A stretch of DNA of 64,000 nucleotides from Reichenbachiella agarivorans (GTDB taxonomy: Bacteria > Bacteroidota > Bacteroidia > Cytophagales > Cyclobacteriaceae): contig NZ_CP106679.1 of the NCBI RefSeq assembly GCF_025502585.1, positions 3,565,501 through 3,629,500 of the forward strand, read 5' to 3'. This document shows, in pieces, positions 25,861-35,059 of the stretch (positions are counted from its first letter, which is position 1; each line of letters starts with the position of its first letter). Made by a program: the position numbers and the translations under genes. Below the pieces are notes generated by a model, which saw only the letters and a program-made list of their open reading frames with translations, was not told where the DNA came from and made no database searches.

Positions 25861-26546
25861 TTGAGTTGGCTTAGGTTTTGATTGAAATGCTTCAAATGCA
25901 CATCAATTTTTGGGACTACTTTTTGATACCATTCTGTCAACAAAGAAAACTTTTCTTCTTCAGAAAGTTGCCATCCATCTGACTTTCTTATTGCATGATT
26001 GTAAAATTCCATAATAATACCTGCGCTCACCGAGATGTTGTAGCTTTCGGTAAAGCCCATCATAGGAATTGAAATCAATGCATCTGCATGGTCTCTGGCA
26101 TAATCACTGATTCCAGTCTCCTCTGCTCCAAATACCACTGCTATTTTGCCAGACAAATCTACGTTGCGGTAATCTACTGCATGATGTGGTGAGGTTGCGT
26201 AGATTTTGTACCCTTCATTGCGGAGTTGGTCATAGCAACACTTGATGTTGAGTTGCGCCTCATCTTTGTAGTGGTGTACAGTGACCCACTTGGCCGCCCC
26301 TCTCAGTACATAGGGATTGAAATCAAACTTATTGACCTGCTCTACAATGTGCACATCCTGCAGACCCATACACTCGGTAGTCCGCAGCACGGCACTTGCA
26401 TTGTGTGTCTTGAATATGTCCTCTAGGACGACTGTCAACTGTCGGGTACGCTCATTGAGTACTTGGTCAAATTTTTGCTTTTTATTGTCAGTGATGTATT
26501 GATCCAGGTACTCAATTAATTTTCGGTCGTGATCGCGCTTATCCAA
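25857..26546 (-). CDS. trmH: TrmH family RNA 2'-O-methyltransferase (SPOUT)
   Basis: 229 aa with the SPOUT knot motifs in order: NASAVLRTTECMG (motif 1 with the conserved Asn and Arg), AVVFGAEETGIS (motif 2) and ISIPMMGFTESYNISVSAGI (motif 3). It is most like tRNA (guanosine-18-2'-O)-methyltransferase, and its length equals the E. coli TrmH, so Gm18 in tRNA is the likely target; the rRNA-modifying branch cannot be excluded. The knot binds S-adenosylmethionine and the enzyme should be a dimer. It overlaps parC by 8 bp at its start and the DUF218 gene by 4 bp at its end. Confidence 0.85.
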   Translation of the reverse strand: MDKRDHDRKLIEYLDQYITDNKKQKFDQVLNERTRQLTVVLEDIFKTHNASAVLRTTECMGLQDVHIVEQVNKFDFNPYVLRGAAKWVTVHHYKDEAQLNIKCCYDQLRNEGYKIYATSPHHAVDYRNVDLSGKIAVVFGAEETGISDYARDHADALISIPMMGFTESYNISVSAGIIMEFYNHAIRKSDGWQLSEEEKFSLLTEWYQKVVPKIDVHLKHFNQNLSQLK

Positions 26547-29229
26547 ACAGTCCTAGTTGATCCTTTTCATCATCTTTCTTCTTGGTATCCAAGTCGATTG
26601 TACTCCCGACATCAAACCGCGCTTCCTTTTCTTCTTTCTCCACCTGCTGCTTGACTTCATTTTTGAGCTGGTCGATCATGGATTGATTGGTAGATGGGTC
26701 TGGATCATCGTCCGGAGAATCATCATTTTCTACCTCTACGATTGACAGGATATTTTGTACAGGCAGTTTGTTGCCAATGGCTTTCCATCCTTTTTTATCT
26801 ATGATTTCAGAAAGCACATACTCCTTGACCGTTTTGGTTTTTTCTCCTTTCTTTTTGAAAGAGATCTCCACTTTGGGTGAATCTGTGGTAGTCAAGAAAA
26901 GAAGCTTAGAGCTTTTGCTATCATTGATCAAAAGATAAGGTTTTCCAGTACTGGTAGACTCAATGGCAAATCGCTTGATGTACACAATTTTGGAGTCTCC
27001 ATCCTGATGGATAGCAGTGACTACTCCATCCTGATCAAACTTTTCGATCTTGTAGATTTGGCCATGGTTGTAGTGATTGGAAAGCTCAAAAGAAGTCAAT
27101 TCACAATTGCCATCTTTGAAGAACACAATGATTTTGTCTTCTGCATTGAACTTACCAAGCAAGGTACCTCTCCCATCTCGGTTGAGCCTACCGATGTTTT
27201 CGTCATACCAAATATCTGTTCCAGAGAGCGTTGATTTCCCTTCTGATTTGAGTACAATTTTTCGTACAGGGTATTTAGTCAAGGTATTTCCTCCGGCAGC
27301 ACGTCCTTTGATATCAATTTCTGCAAAATCAAAATCAAACACTTTCTTCCGTGCTGTCGATCCTGCTGTGAGGTACACAGTGATGACTTCTGCTTCTCCA
27401 TTCGGATTGGCTGAGAAGTAATGCACTTTAGATCCTTTGTCACTTTTGGTCAGGTTATAGACCTTGTCTCTGGTGATGGCAGTGACATTGAATCGCTTGA
27501 TCATGGACTTGCCAGATTTACCATCCAAATAGGCCATGTTATACACCATCCGCTCATCCGTCTTATCAAAGACAGCGGCATGAATGATGTCTTTGCCAAC
27601 AAATACCTTTTCTTGAATCTTGACAACAGAGAAAGTACCGTTTCTCCTGAACACAATGATATCATCCAAATCTGAGCAATCAGAAATGTACACATCCTTT
27701 TTCATCCCATATCCTACGAAACCTTCTTCGTAATTGGCGTAGAGCTTTGCGTTGTTGGCAGCTACCGCAGTTGCAGCAATATTTTCAATGGAAGAAATCT
27801 CTGTCTTTCTTTCTTTTCCTTTACCATATTTGGTCAAAAGACCCTGATAATAGGCAACTGCATAATCTACCAAATTGGCTAGGTGATGTTCTACCTCTGC
27901 CAATTCTTCTTGAAGCTTTTTCATCAGTTCGTCTGCTTTGAAAGCATCAAACTTCGATATTCTTTTGATTTTGATCTCTGTCAGTCTGACAATATCATCG
28001 GTCGTGATCTCTCTGTAGAACTGAGATTTGAAAGGCTCTAATCCTAGATCAATAGTTTCTAAAACTGCTTCCCAAGTTTCGCATTCTTCGATGTCTCGGT
28101 ATATCCTGTTTTCGATGAATATCTTTTCTAATGAAGAGAAAAGAATTTTCTCCAGCAATTCTCCACGACGGATTTCTAATTCTTGCTTGAGCAACTTCAG
28201 CGTTTGCTCCGTATTGAGTCTCAAAATCTCATGGACATCCGTAAAAATCGGCTTGTCCTCTACGATCACACATGCATTGGGAGAGATCGAAACTTGACAA
28301 TCCGTGAAGGCATACAAAGCATCGATGGTGATGTCAGGTGACACGCCAGGTGCCAGCTCGATCAATATTTCGATATCTTTGGCGGTATTGTCAGTGACTT
28401 TTTTGATTTTGATCTTACCCTTTTCATTGGCTTTGATGATGGACTCTATGACTGTGGTCGTAGTAGTGGCATAGGGTATGTCTTTGATGACCAAAGTCTT
28501 CTTGTCGTATTCTTCTATTTTGGCTCTGACTTTTACTCTCCCCCCTCTGGCACCAGCATTGTATTCTTCAATATCAATGATGCCTCCAGTTTGAAAATCA
28601 GGGTACAATTTAAAACTCTTTCCTCTCAGGTGCTTGATAGAGGCATCTATGAGTTCGCAGAAATTGTGTGGCAATATTTTGGTTGAGAGACCCACCGCTA
28701 TGCCTTCGACTCCTTGCGCCAACAGCAAGGGAAACTTGACAGGTAATGTAACAGGCTCACGTTTTCGACCATCGTAGGACAACTGCCACTCTGTGGTCTG
28801 TGGATTGTACAAGATATCCAACGCCAATTTGGAAGGTCGTGCCTCTATGTATCTTGATGCAGCAGCGCGATCACCTGTACGTACATCTCCCCAGTTGCCC
28901 TGCATGTCAATGAGCAATTCTTTCTGTCCGAGGTTGACCATCGCATCTCCAATCGACATGTCACCGTGCGGGTGGTATTGCATGGTGGAGCCTATGATAT
29001 TGGCGACTTTGTTGTATCTACCATCATCCATTTCCTTCATGGCGTGAAGGATACGGCGTTGTACTGGTTTCAAACCATCGTTGATAGCCGGAACGGCACG
29101 CTCCAAGATCACATAGGAGGCGTAATCCAAAAACCAGTTTTCGTACAATCCCGAAACTGGCAACACATCATGTAAGGGCTCGTCAGAAGAATTGTTTATT
29201 TCTTCGTTTGGTTCTTCGTTTTCTTCCAT
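26539..29229 (-). CDS. parC: DNA topoisomerase IV subunit A
   Basis: 896 aa GyrA/ParC-type subunit. The N-terminal block LYENWFLDYASYVILERAVP and the breakage-reunion site AAASRYIEARP with the catalytic Tyr at residue 127 are clear; KPVQRRILHAM marks the winged helix. A long middle region gives the tower and coiled coil, and the C-terminal ~300 residues are beta-rich, with repeated blade-like units and an acidic, lysine-rich tail (~840-896). It follows parE with only one base between stop and start, so both subunits are made together to decatenate daughter chromosomes. Pairing with parE and the lack of the GyrA-box make ParC more likely than GyrA. Confidence 0.88.
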   Translation of the reverse strand: MEENEEPNEEINNSSDEPLHDVLPVSGLYENWFLDYASYVILERAVPAINDGLKPVQRRILHAMKEMDDGRYNKVANIIGSTMQYHPHGDMSIGDAMVNLGQKELLIDMQGNWGDVRTGDRAAASRYIEARPSKLALDILYNPQTTEWQLSYDGRKREPVTLPVKFPLLLAQGVEGIAVGLSTKILPHNFCELIDASIKHLRGKSFKLYPDFQTGGIIDIEEYNAGARGGRVKVRAKIEEYDKKTLVIKDIPYATTTTTVIESIIKANEKGKIKIKKVTDNTAKDIEILIELAPGVSPDITIDALYAFTDCQVSISPNACVIVEDKPIFTDVHEILRLNTEQTLKLLKQELEIRRGELLEKILFSSLEKIFIENRIYRDIEECETWEAVLETIDLGLEPFKSQFYREITTDDIVRLTEIKIKRISKFDAFKADELMKKLQEELAEVEHHLANLVDYAVAYYQGLLTKYGKGKERKTEISSIENIAATAVAANNAKLYANYEEGFVGYGMKKDVYISDCSDLDDIIVFRRNGTFSVVKIQEKVFVGKDIIHAAVFDKTDERMVYNMAYLDGKSGKSMIKRFNVTAITRDKVYNLTKSDKGSKVHYFSANPNGEAEVITVYLTAGSTARKKVFDFDFAEIDIKGRAAGGNTLTKYPVRKIVLKSEGKSTLSGTDIWYDENIGRLNRDGRGTLLGKFNAEDKIIVFFKDGNCELTSFELSNHYNHGQIYKIEKFDQDGVVTAIHQDGDSKIVYIKRFAIESTSTGKPYLLINDSKSSKLLFLTTTDSPKVEISFKKKGEKTKTVKEYVLSEIIDKKGWKAIGNKLPVQNILSIVEVENDDSPDDDPDPSTNQSMIDQLKNEVKQQVEKEEKEARFDVGSTIDLDTKKKDDEKDQLGLFG

Positions 29230-29230
29230 T

Positions 29231-31093
29231 TTATGCTACTTCCTCTGCTAAATCCTTTTCAATTCTTAATTTGTCAATAATGAAGTTTTGACGATCAGGT
29301 GTATTCTTACCCATGTAGAAACTCAACAATTGCTCTACCTTGGTGTCTTTGTTCAAGATGACTGGTTCGAGGCGGATATTCTCTCCGATAAATTCACCAA
29401 ACTCCTCTGGTGAAATCTCACCGAGCCCTTTGAAACGGGTGATTTCGGGTTTGTTGCCTAATTTCTGAATGGCATTTTGTCTTTCCTCGTCCGAATAGCA
29501 ATAGATCGTTTCTTTCTTGTTTCTTACTCTAAAGAGCGGTGTTTCGAGAATAAACAAATGCCCATTTTTGACGATTTCAGGGAAAAACTGCAAAAAGTAA
29601 GTCATCAACAACAACCTAATATGCATCCCGTCCACATCGGCATCAGTTGCCACCACGATCTTGCGGTATCTCAGTCCCTCGATTCCATCCTCAATATTGA
29701 GAGCATGTTGGAGCAGGTTGAACTCTTCGTTTTCATAAACTACTTTCTTGGTATGTCCAAAACAATTGAAGGGTTTGCCTCTCAAACTGAACACTGCCTG
29801 TGTCTGTACATCTCTCGATTTGGTGATAGAGCCACTCGCTGAATCTCCCTCTGTGATGAAGAGCATGCTGCCATTACGCTTCTCTTCGTCCACCTTTTTA
29901 TCATCAAAGTGGATTCTACAATCTCTTAATTTCTTGTTGTGCAGGTTGGCTTTTTTGGCTCTTTCGTTGGCTAGCTTCTTGATCCCTGCAATGTCTTTTC
30001 TTTCTCTTTCTGACTGTAAGATTCTCTTGAGCAATGCATCTGCAGTTTCTGGATTTTTGTGAAGATAATCATCGAGACTTTTTCTCAGGAAGTCCAACAC
30101 AAAAGTCCTCATCGTGACGCCATCTGGCGTGATGTTGATCGATCCCAATTTGGTTTTGGTCTGTGATTCAAAGACTGGTTCTTGCACACGCACAGCAATC
30201 GCTCCTACTATACTTGCTCGGATATCTGCTGCATCATAGTCTTTCTTGTAGAAATCCCTCACTACTTTGACGACTGCTTCTCTGAATGCCGCTAGGTGTG
30301 TACCTCCTTGTGTTGTATTTTGTCCATTGACAAATGAATAATACTCTTCTCCATATTGATTGGAGTGCGTCATGGCAATCTCGATGTCTTCTCCTTTGAG
30401 ATGTATGGTAGGGTATCGTTGTGATTCAGCGTCTGTTTTCTTAGCTAGTAGATCTTTTAGCCCATTTTCGCTATGATACTTTTGTCCGTTAAAATTGATC
30501 GTCAAACCAGCATTGAGGAAGGCATAATTCCAGATCAGGTTGTCGAGATACTCTGGAATGAAATGGTAGTTTTTGAAAACTGAGGCGTCTGGCTCGAAAG
30601 TGATCAAAGTCCCATTGCGCTGATCGGTCTTCTCGATTTTGGCATCATGGGTGATGTTGCCCGCATTGAACTCTGCCATTTTGGTCTCTCCATCTCTAAA
30701 AGATTGGACTTTGAAATAAGTAGAGAGCGCATTGACCGCTTTGGTACCAACTCCATTGAGTCCTACAGATTTCTGAAAGGCAGAGGAGTCATATTTACCA
30801 CCTGTATTGATTTTGGATACACAATCGACCACCTTGCCCAAGGGAATACCACGTCCATAATCACGTACTTCTACACGATGGTCTCCTACTTTGACATGAA
30901 TTGTCTTGCCATGACCCATCATGTGTTCATCGATACAATTGTCGATGACCTCTTTGACCAAGACATAGATGCCATCATCATGCGCTGAGCCATCACCCAA
31001 CTTGCCAATGTACATACCAGGTCTCAGACGGATGTGTTCTTTCCAATCTAGGGACTTAATACTATCTTCTGTATATTCAACGTTTTCAGCCAT
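29231..31093 (-). CDS. parE: DNA topoisomerase IV subunit B
   Basis: 620 aa, the size of ParE rather than the longer Gram-negative GyrB. The GHKL ATPase region shows [16 protein letters not shown] (Mg/ATP Glu-Asn), GRGIPLG and [13 protein letters not shown]; the transducer has the QTKTKLGS motif; the TOPRIM domain shows [11 protein letters not shown] and [13 protein letters not shown]; the C-terminus has RFKGLGE. It drives ATP-dependent strand passage with ParC. First gene of the four-gene operon; a 190-bp gap upstream separates it from the small membrane protein on the same strand. Confidence 0.93.
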   Translation of the reverse strand: MAENVEYTEDSIKSLDWKEHIRLRPGMYIGKLGDGSAHDDGIYVLVKEVIDNCIDEHMMGHGKTIHVKVGDHRVEVRDYGRGIPLGKVVDCVSKINTGGKYDSSAFQKSVGLNGVGTKAVNALSTYFKVQSFRDGETKMAEFNAGNITHDAKIEKTDQRNGTLITFEPDASVFKNYHFIPEYLDNLIWNYAFLNAGLTINFNGQKYHSENGLKDLLAKKTDAESQRYPTIHLKGEDIEIAMTHSNQYGEEYYSFVNGQNTTQGGTHLAAFREAVVKVVRDFYKKDYDAADIRASIVGAIAVRVQEPVFESQTKTKLGSINITPDGVTMRTFVLDFLRKSLDDYLHKNPETADALLKRILQSERERKDIAGIKKLANERAKKANLHNKKLRDCRIHFDDKKVDEEKRNGSMLFITEGDSASGSITKSRDVQTQAVFSLRGKPFNCFGHTKKVVYENEEFNLLQHALNIEDGIEGLRYRKIVVATDADVDGMHIRLLLMTYFLQFFPEIVKNGHLFILETPLFRVRNKKETIYCYSDEERQNAIQKLGNKPEITRFKGLGEISPEEFGEFIGENIRLEPVILNKDTKVEQLLSFYMGKNTPDRQNFIIDKLRIEKDLAEEVA

Positions 31094-31282
31094 ATCTCTT
31101 TGAAGTCAATCTTCTCAATACCCCAAAACTGGAGTATTGCACCTAAGTAACAAACCGTGAATATAGCCGATTTGCTACTAATAATGGAAGTCAATTCTGG
31201 ACAGAAAACGTGATCTTTTGGCTAAGTTATTGGAGAGCTAATTGAATCATAAAGCGCTAACTACCTGACTGACAACCGCTTT

Positions 31283-31747
31283 TTATTTCTTAGTAAACTG
31301 GAGGTAAATAAACCAAAAAATCCAGAGGATGATAAAAATGGGACCTAAGTAAACCAGTGCTGCATAGTCAGTGATGTCAAATTTTTCCTTGCTATGATAC
31401 AAGCCAATGAATACGATAGACAGGATGTAGCAGACATTGAACATAAGAGACAATCCACCAAACCAATGGTAGTTACTTTCGGTTTTGTTCATTTCACTAA
31501 AATCAATCAAACTCATGTCCACAGCATGCTTGGTCAATCTTCTGTACAACATGATCAAACCATTAGTCAACGCAAAAATGCCAATACAGGCATAAAAGAA
31601 ATTGCCTTTGGCTACCGTATAAGTCGCCAAACCATTGGCATCAAAATACACACTGACCGTCTCCGGCATCAGGGCATAGTAGTAAGACAAAACAGCAAGA
31701 AAAATAGGAATAGAAATAAGATAGCAGAATCTGATTGCTTTGACCAT
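31283..31747 (-). CDS. Small four-TM membrane protein, DUF1648-like
   Basis: 154 aa with four hydrophobic segments (about residues 9-25, 48-67, 97-118 and 128-150). After the first helix, the sequence MPETVSVYFDANGLATYTVAK resembles the DUF1648 pattern (PxxxPxHF-like loop followed by G), so it may belong to that loosely defined family. No catalytic residues are seen. It lies between DUF4197 and parE on the same strand and could be read with either. Function unknown. Confidence 0.55.
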   Translation of the reverse strand: MVKAIRFCYLISIPIFLAVLSYYYALMPETVSVYFDANGLATYTVAKGNFFYACIGIFALTNGLIMLYRRLTKHAVDMSLIDFSEMNKTESNYHWFGGLSLMFNVCYILSIVFIGLYHSKEKFDITDYAALVYLGPIFIILWIFWFIYLQFTKK

Positions 31748-31800
31748 GGAGATATTAATTTGAGAGCGCTAAACTAAGTAAACTGCCAATAAGAAAAAAC

Positions 31801-32619
31801 TCAAAGTCCTTTCGCCTCATCACTATTAAATACTTTTCGAATGATATCACTCACATAGTCCAATGGAGACGCCCTGATCTTCTTCTCTTCCTCTCCTATC
31901 AAATAGAACAAACCTTCGACGGCTCGTTCGGTGGCATAGCCATCGATAGATTCAGGTATCTCTTGGTTGATCAATGAACCTATTTTTGGTGTCTTTAAGG
32001 TTATACCCAAAGATTTGTATTCATACTGGTAACTGAGGAAACCATACAGCGCATCATATAGCTCCAATGCTTTGGTTTGTCCCAGAGCTGTTGTGATTTC
32101 TGGTTGAAAGGCAGCGATCAGGTTGCCACGGGTTTTCGAGATGAAATATTCGGTAGCAGACGTTTCTCCACCTTGCAAAATACCCAAAGCATCGGTAATA
32201 CTCATGGAGGTAATTGCATTCAAGAAAATCGGTGAGGCTTTTTTAGCGGCAGCTTCTGCACCACGGTTCATCGCCACTACCAGTTCTTCGAATGGGTCTG
32301 AATTGATGTTAGCATTTGTTGCAACATATGCGTCAAGGATCGTACTGTATTTGATACCAACCACCGAGCCAGTTTCAATTTCGGTTTGCAAAGCAGTCAC
32401 TTCACTAGGTAAAAAGACCTTGATCAATTCATTTTTGAGGTAACCGTCTACAGCGGAAGCCGATGTAGTAGAAGAATCCACCCCTTGGGTCAGCGCAGCT
32501 TTCAATCCTTCTGCAATCTCCGCATCGGTCAAAGGGAGGTCAAAAAACTTCTCTGCTTCTTCGCAGCTGAAACTCGATATACTGACAATTGTCAATAGCA
32601 AGGCAAGTACTTTTCTCAT
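31801..32619 (-). CDS. DUF4197 family lipoprotein
   Basis: 272 aa from ATG 32619, preferred over 32649 because it gives a lipoprotein signal: MRKVLALLLTIVSISSFSC, with the lipobox ending at Cys19. The mature part starts with an EAEKF segment, then LTDAEIAEGLKAALTQGVD, the DUF4197 N-terminal block, and continues as an all-helical domain ending in a DYVSDIIRKVF segment. DUF4197 proteins are common in Bacteroidota and proteobacteria; their role is not known. It is divergent from the MscS gene, 76 bp away. Confidence 0.8.
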   Translation of the reverse strand: MRKVLALLLTIVSISSFSCEEAEKFFDLPLTDAEIAEGLKAALTQGVDSSTTSASAVDGYLKNELIKVFLPSEVTALQTEIETGSVVGIKYSTILDAYVATNANINSDPFEELVVAMNRGAEAAAKKASPIFLNAITSMSITDALGILQGGETSATEYFISKTRGNLIAAFQPEITTALGQTKALELYDALYGFLSYQYEYKSLGITLKTPKIGSLINQEIPESIDGYATERAVEGLFYLIGEEEKKIRASPLDYVSDIIRKVFNSDEAKGL

Positions 32620-32695
32620 AGCTGTATTTGATTTTGGCAAAGATAACATTGCCGAAAAGAATATATCTTAGTTACTTGGAGTAAAAAATGATATA

Positions 32696-33529
32696 ATGAA
32701 TGTGAAAGAATTTTTACATACGGAGCTATTGCATGTAGGTGAATACCAAATCATGGTTTTCCATGTGCTGGCACTGGCGGGTATTTTTCTCGGAACCAAA
32801 CTAATTCTCTTTGTCATCTACCGTGTATTCCTCAAACAAATTGAGCGCAAGAATTTTGACAAGGGTCGCAGTCTGGCATTTTATCAGATCATCAAGTATG
32901 TCTTGATCGTAGTGGCCATCGCACTGGGTTTGGAAACTATGGGTATCAAGCTGACATTGTTGTTGGCGGGCTCTGCTGCTTTGTTGGTCGGCTTAGGATT
33001 GGGTATACAGCAGTTTTTCAACGACCTGGTTTCTGGACTGGTATTGCTCGTAGAGGGCACAGTGACAGTCGGAGACATTGTGGAACTGGACGGTCTGGTC
33101 GGAAAGATCACAGAGATCAATATGAGAACATCTAATGTCGCGACCAGAGACGGTATCATGATCATTGTACCCAATTCCAAACTCGTAAGTGACAATGTGA
33201 TCAATTGGTCTCACAACCGAGAAGCTACACGATTCAAAGTCAATGTAGGTGTAGCATATGGTACCGATCTGGAAACGGCAGAGCGCCTCATACTAGATGC
33301 AGCATTGAATACTGAACACGTCTCCAAAACACCCGCACCTTTTAGCCGATTCATAGATTTCGGAAATTCATCATTGGATTTAGAGGTTTATTTTTGGACC
33401 AAAAACATGTGGCACATCGAATACGTGAAAAGTGAAATTCGTAAAAGAATTTATAAATCCTTTAACCAAAACAAGATTACGATTCCATTTCCTCAAAGAG
33501 ACATTCACATCATCTCTGGAGACAAATAG
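32696..33529 (+). CDS. MscS family mechanosensitive channel
   Basis: 277 aa. Three membrane helices (about residues 16-42, 63-83 and 85-115) precede the soluble vestibule. The pore-lining third helix reads LLAGSAALLVGLGLGIQQFFNDLVSGL, with the Gly/Ala packing of MscS TM3, followed by VGDIVELDGLVGKITEINMRTS and VPNSKLVSDNVINWSH, the diagnostic MscS beta-domain. It releases solutes on hypo-osmotic shock. Its TAG is followed immediately by the haem-binding protein frame, whose likely start is 38 bases downstream, so the two may be co-transcribed. Confidence 0.92.
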   Translation: MNVKEFLHTELLHVGEYQIMVFHVLALAGIFLGTKLILFVIYRVFLKQIERKNFDKGRSLAFYQIIKYVLIVVAIALGLETMGIKLTLLLAGSAALLVGLGLGIQQFFNDLVSGLVLLVEGTVTVGDIVELDGLVGKITEINMRTSNVATRDGIMIIVPNSKLVSDNVINWSHNREATRFKVNVGVAYGTDLETAERLILDAALNTEHVSKTPAPFSRFIDFGNSSLDLEVYFWTKNMWHIEYVKSEIRKRIYKSFNQNKITIPFPQRDIHIISGDK

Positions 33530-33567
33530 TGTATTTTCATTATTTTAGTATCAAACATTTGAAAAAC

Positions 33568-34029
33568 ATGATCAACAAGAAGAACATTAGCATTGCGGTA
33601 TTGGCCTTTCTAGTAGTCATACAATTATTTGGGATAGATCGAGAAGTACCAACCACCACTCTGGAACAGGATTTCATCTCAGTGATGCAACCTCCAGAAA
33701 ATATCGCTAAAATCATCAAAACCGCATGCTACGACTGTCACTCCTATCAAACAGAATACCCGTGGTACACCCATGTCGCTCCTCTGTCTTGGTGGATAGG
33801 TACACATATCGAGGACGGTCGAAAGCACCTGAATTTTTCTATCTGGTCTACCTATGACGAAAAGAAGGCCTTACACAAACTGGAAGAACTGTACGAAGAA
33901 GTAGAAGAAGGTGAAATGCCCTTGACCTCTTATACTTTGGCACACTCCGATGCGGATTTATCTCCATCAGATGTCGAGCAATTGGTCTCTTGGGTCAAAA
34001 GTATCCCTGGAGTATTGGAGCAAGAATAA
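33568..34029 (+). CDS. Haem-binding domain (Haem_bd) protein with CxxCH site
   Basis: 153 aa from ATG 33568; a GTG at 33529 inside the mscS stop would add 13 residues without a sensible signal. Residues 5-22 form a signal anchor (ISIAVLAFLVVIQLFG). The mature part has TACYDCHSYQTEYPWY, a single c-type haem attachment motif followed by the conserved Tyr/Trp block of the Haem_bd family, then LNFSIWSTY and the EMPLTSYTLAHSDADLS segment. It is periplasmic, with haem attached covalently by the cytochrome c maturation system. Probable electron carrier or sensor; partners are unknown. Confidence 0.85.
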   Translation: MINKKNISIAVLAFLVVIQLFGIDREVPTTTLEQDFISVMQPPENIAKIIKTACYDCHSYQTEYPWYTHVAPLSWWIGTHIEDGRKHLNFSIWSTYDEKKALHKLEELYEEVEEGEMPLTSYTLAHSDADLSPSDVEQLVSWVKSIPGVLEQE

Positions 34030-34192
34030 ACTCTTGGTTTTCAAAATATGAGATGCAAATAGTTCCAAATCTCACCTCTAGTATGGACATACTACAGACG
34101 AAGGAATTGTCACGAATCATCACGAAAACATAACAATAATAAATTGGCATTGCTGTGATCAAGAATTAGTTTCATATTCTTAGATTAGGCCC

Positions 34193-35017
34193 ATGAAAAC
34201 ACAGCAGTATTCTCTGTACACCCTACCTCCCCATTATCAACCAGAAGACAATACGTTGTGGGAACTGGATCCTGCTCTATATAGTAGATTCAAACATGGC
34301 TGTGAGTACAGTATAGCTGCATTTTCAGACGCCATTGCTGAGTTTGTCATCAAGTCTTGTCCAGCTGATCAAAGAATCTACATCGCACCATCAGCTTACC
34401 AACATGTACCCACTGCTGCAGGGCTTTTGGTAGGGAATCTTGAAGAAAGAAACCTGCTCCCAGACGTATTTCAATATGTAAAACTGACAAGAAATAAGAT
34501 AATCACGGATGATTATGCCACACTAGATTCTATCGAGCGTCAAAGAGCCATGCAAGACATTCGAATTGATTTTGATACTGAGCTGCTTCACAATCAAACT
34601 TTACTGATCATAGATGATTCTTATGTGACAGGTACACATGAGAATATTCTCAAGCATCACCTCACAAAAACCTGCGCGACGATCATTTTCGTCTACCTCG
34701 TAGATATGAAAGCCTGTGAAATGCCCAACATTGAAATGCAAATGAACAATTTTGAAATCAAGAGATTGTACCATATGTATGACATCATGAACTCTCCTAA
34801 TTTCATGATAAATTCTAGAGTATTGAAGATGATATTCAACTCCCCCATCAATGAATTTATAGACTTTGTCACACTTCTATCTCCAGATCAACAATCAGAT
34901 ATATACAACAAGGCTATTATGGAAGGATATATGTATCTGGGGTCAGTATTTGAAACAAAATTGAAACTACTCAACAACAATCAATTGCATCTTGATGATT
35001 TGGTATCGCTAGGTTAG
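34193..35017 (+). CDS. Phosphoribosyltransferase-like protein
   Basis: 274 aa, soluble. The central block TLLIIDDSYVTGTHENIL resembles the PRPP-binding loop of type I phosphoribosyltransferases (hydrophobic strand, two acidic residues, then small and Thr residues). Upstream, QRIYIAPSAYQHVPTAAG could be the first loop. This PRTase-like shape is found in several stress or uncharacterised proteins with no known substrate. The gene stands alone between the haem protein (163 bp) and the convergent CHAT protein. A nucleotide-salvage function is not implied. Confidence 0.5.
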   Translation: MKTQQYSLYTLPPHYQPEDNTLWELDPALYSRFKHGCEYSIAAFSDAIAEFVIKSCPADQRIYIAPSAYQHVPTAAGLLVGNLEERNLLPDVFQYVKLTRNKIITDDYATLDSIERQRAMQDIRIDFDTELLHNQTLLIIDDSYVTGTHENILKHHLTKTCATIIFVYLVDMKACEMPNIEMQMNNFEIKRLYHMYDIMNSPNFMINSRVLKMIFNSPINEFIDFVTLLSPDQQSDIYNKAIMEGYMYLGSVFETKLKLLNNNQLHLDDLVSLG

Positions 35018-35059
35018 AGACTCAGCAATGAAGGAAAATACAATTTCAACATTTGAATC

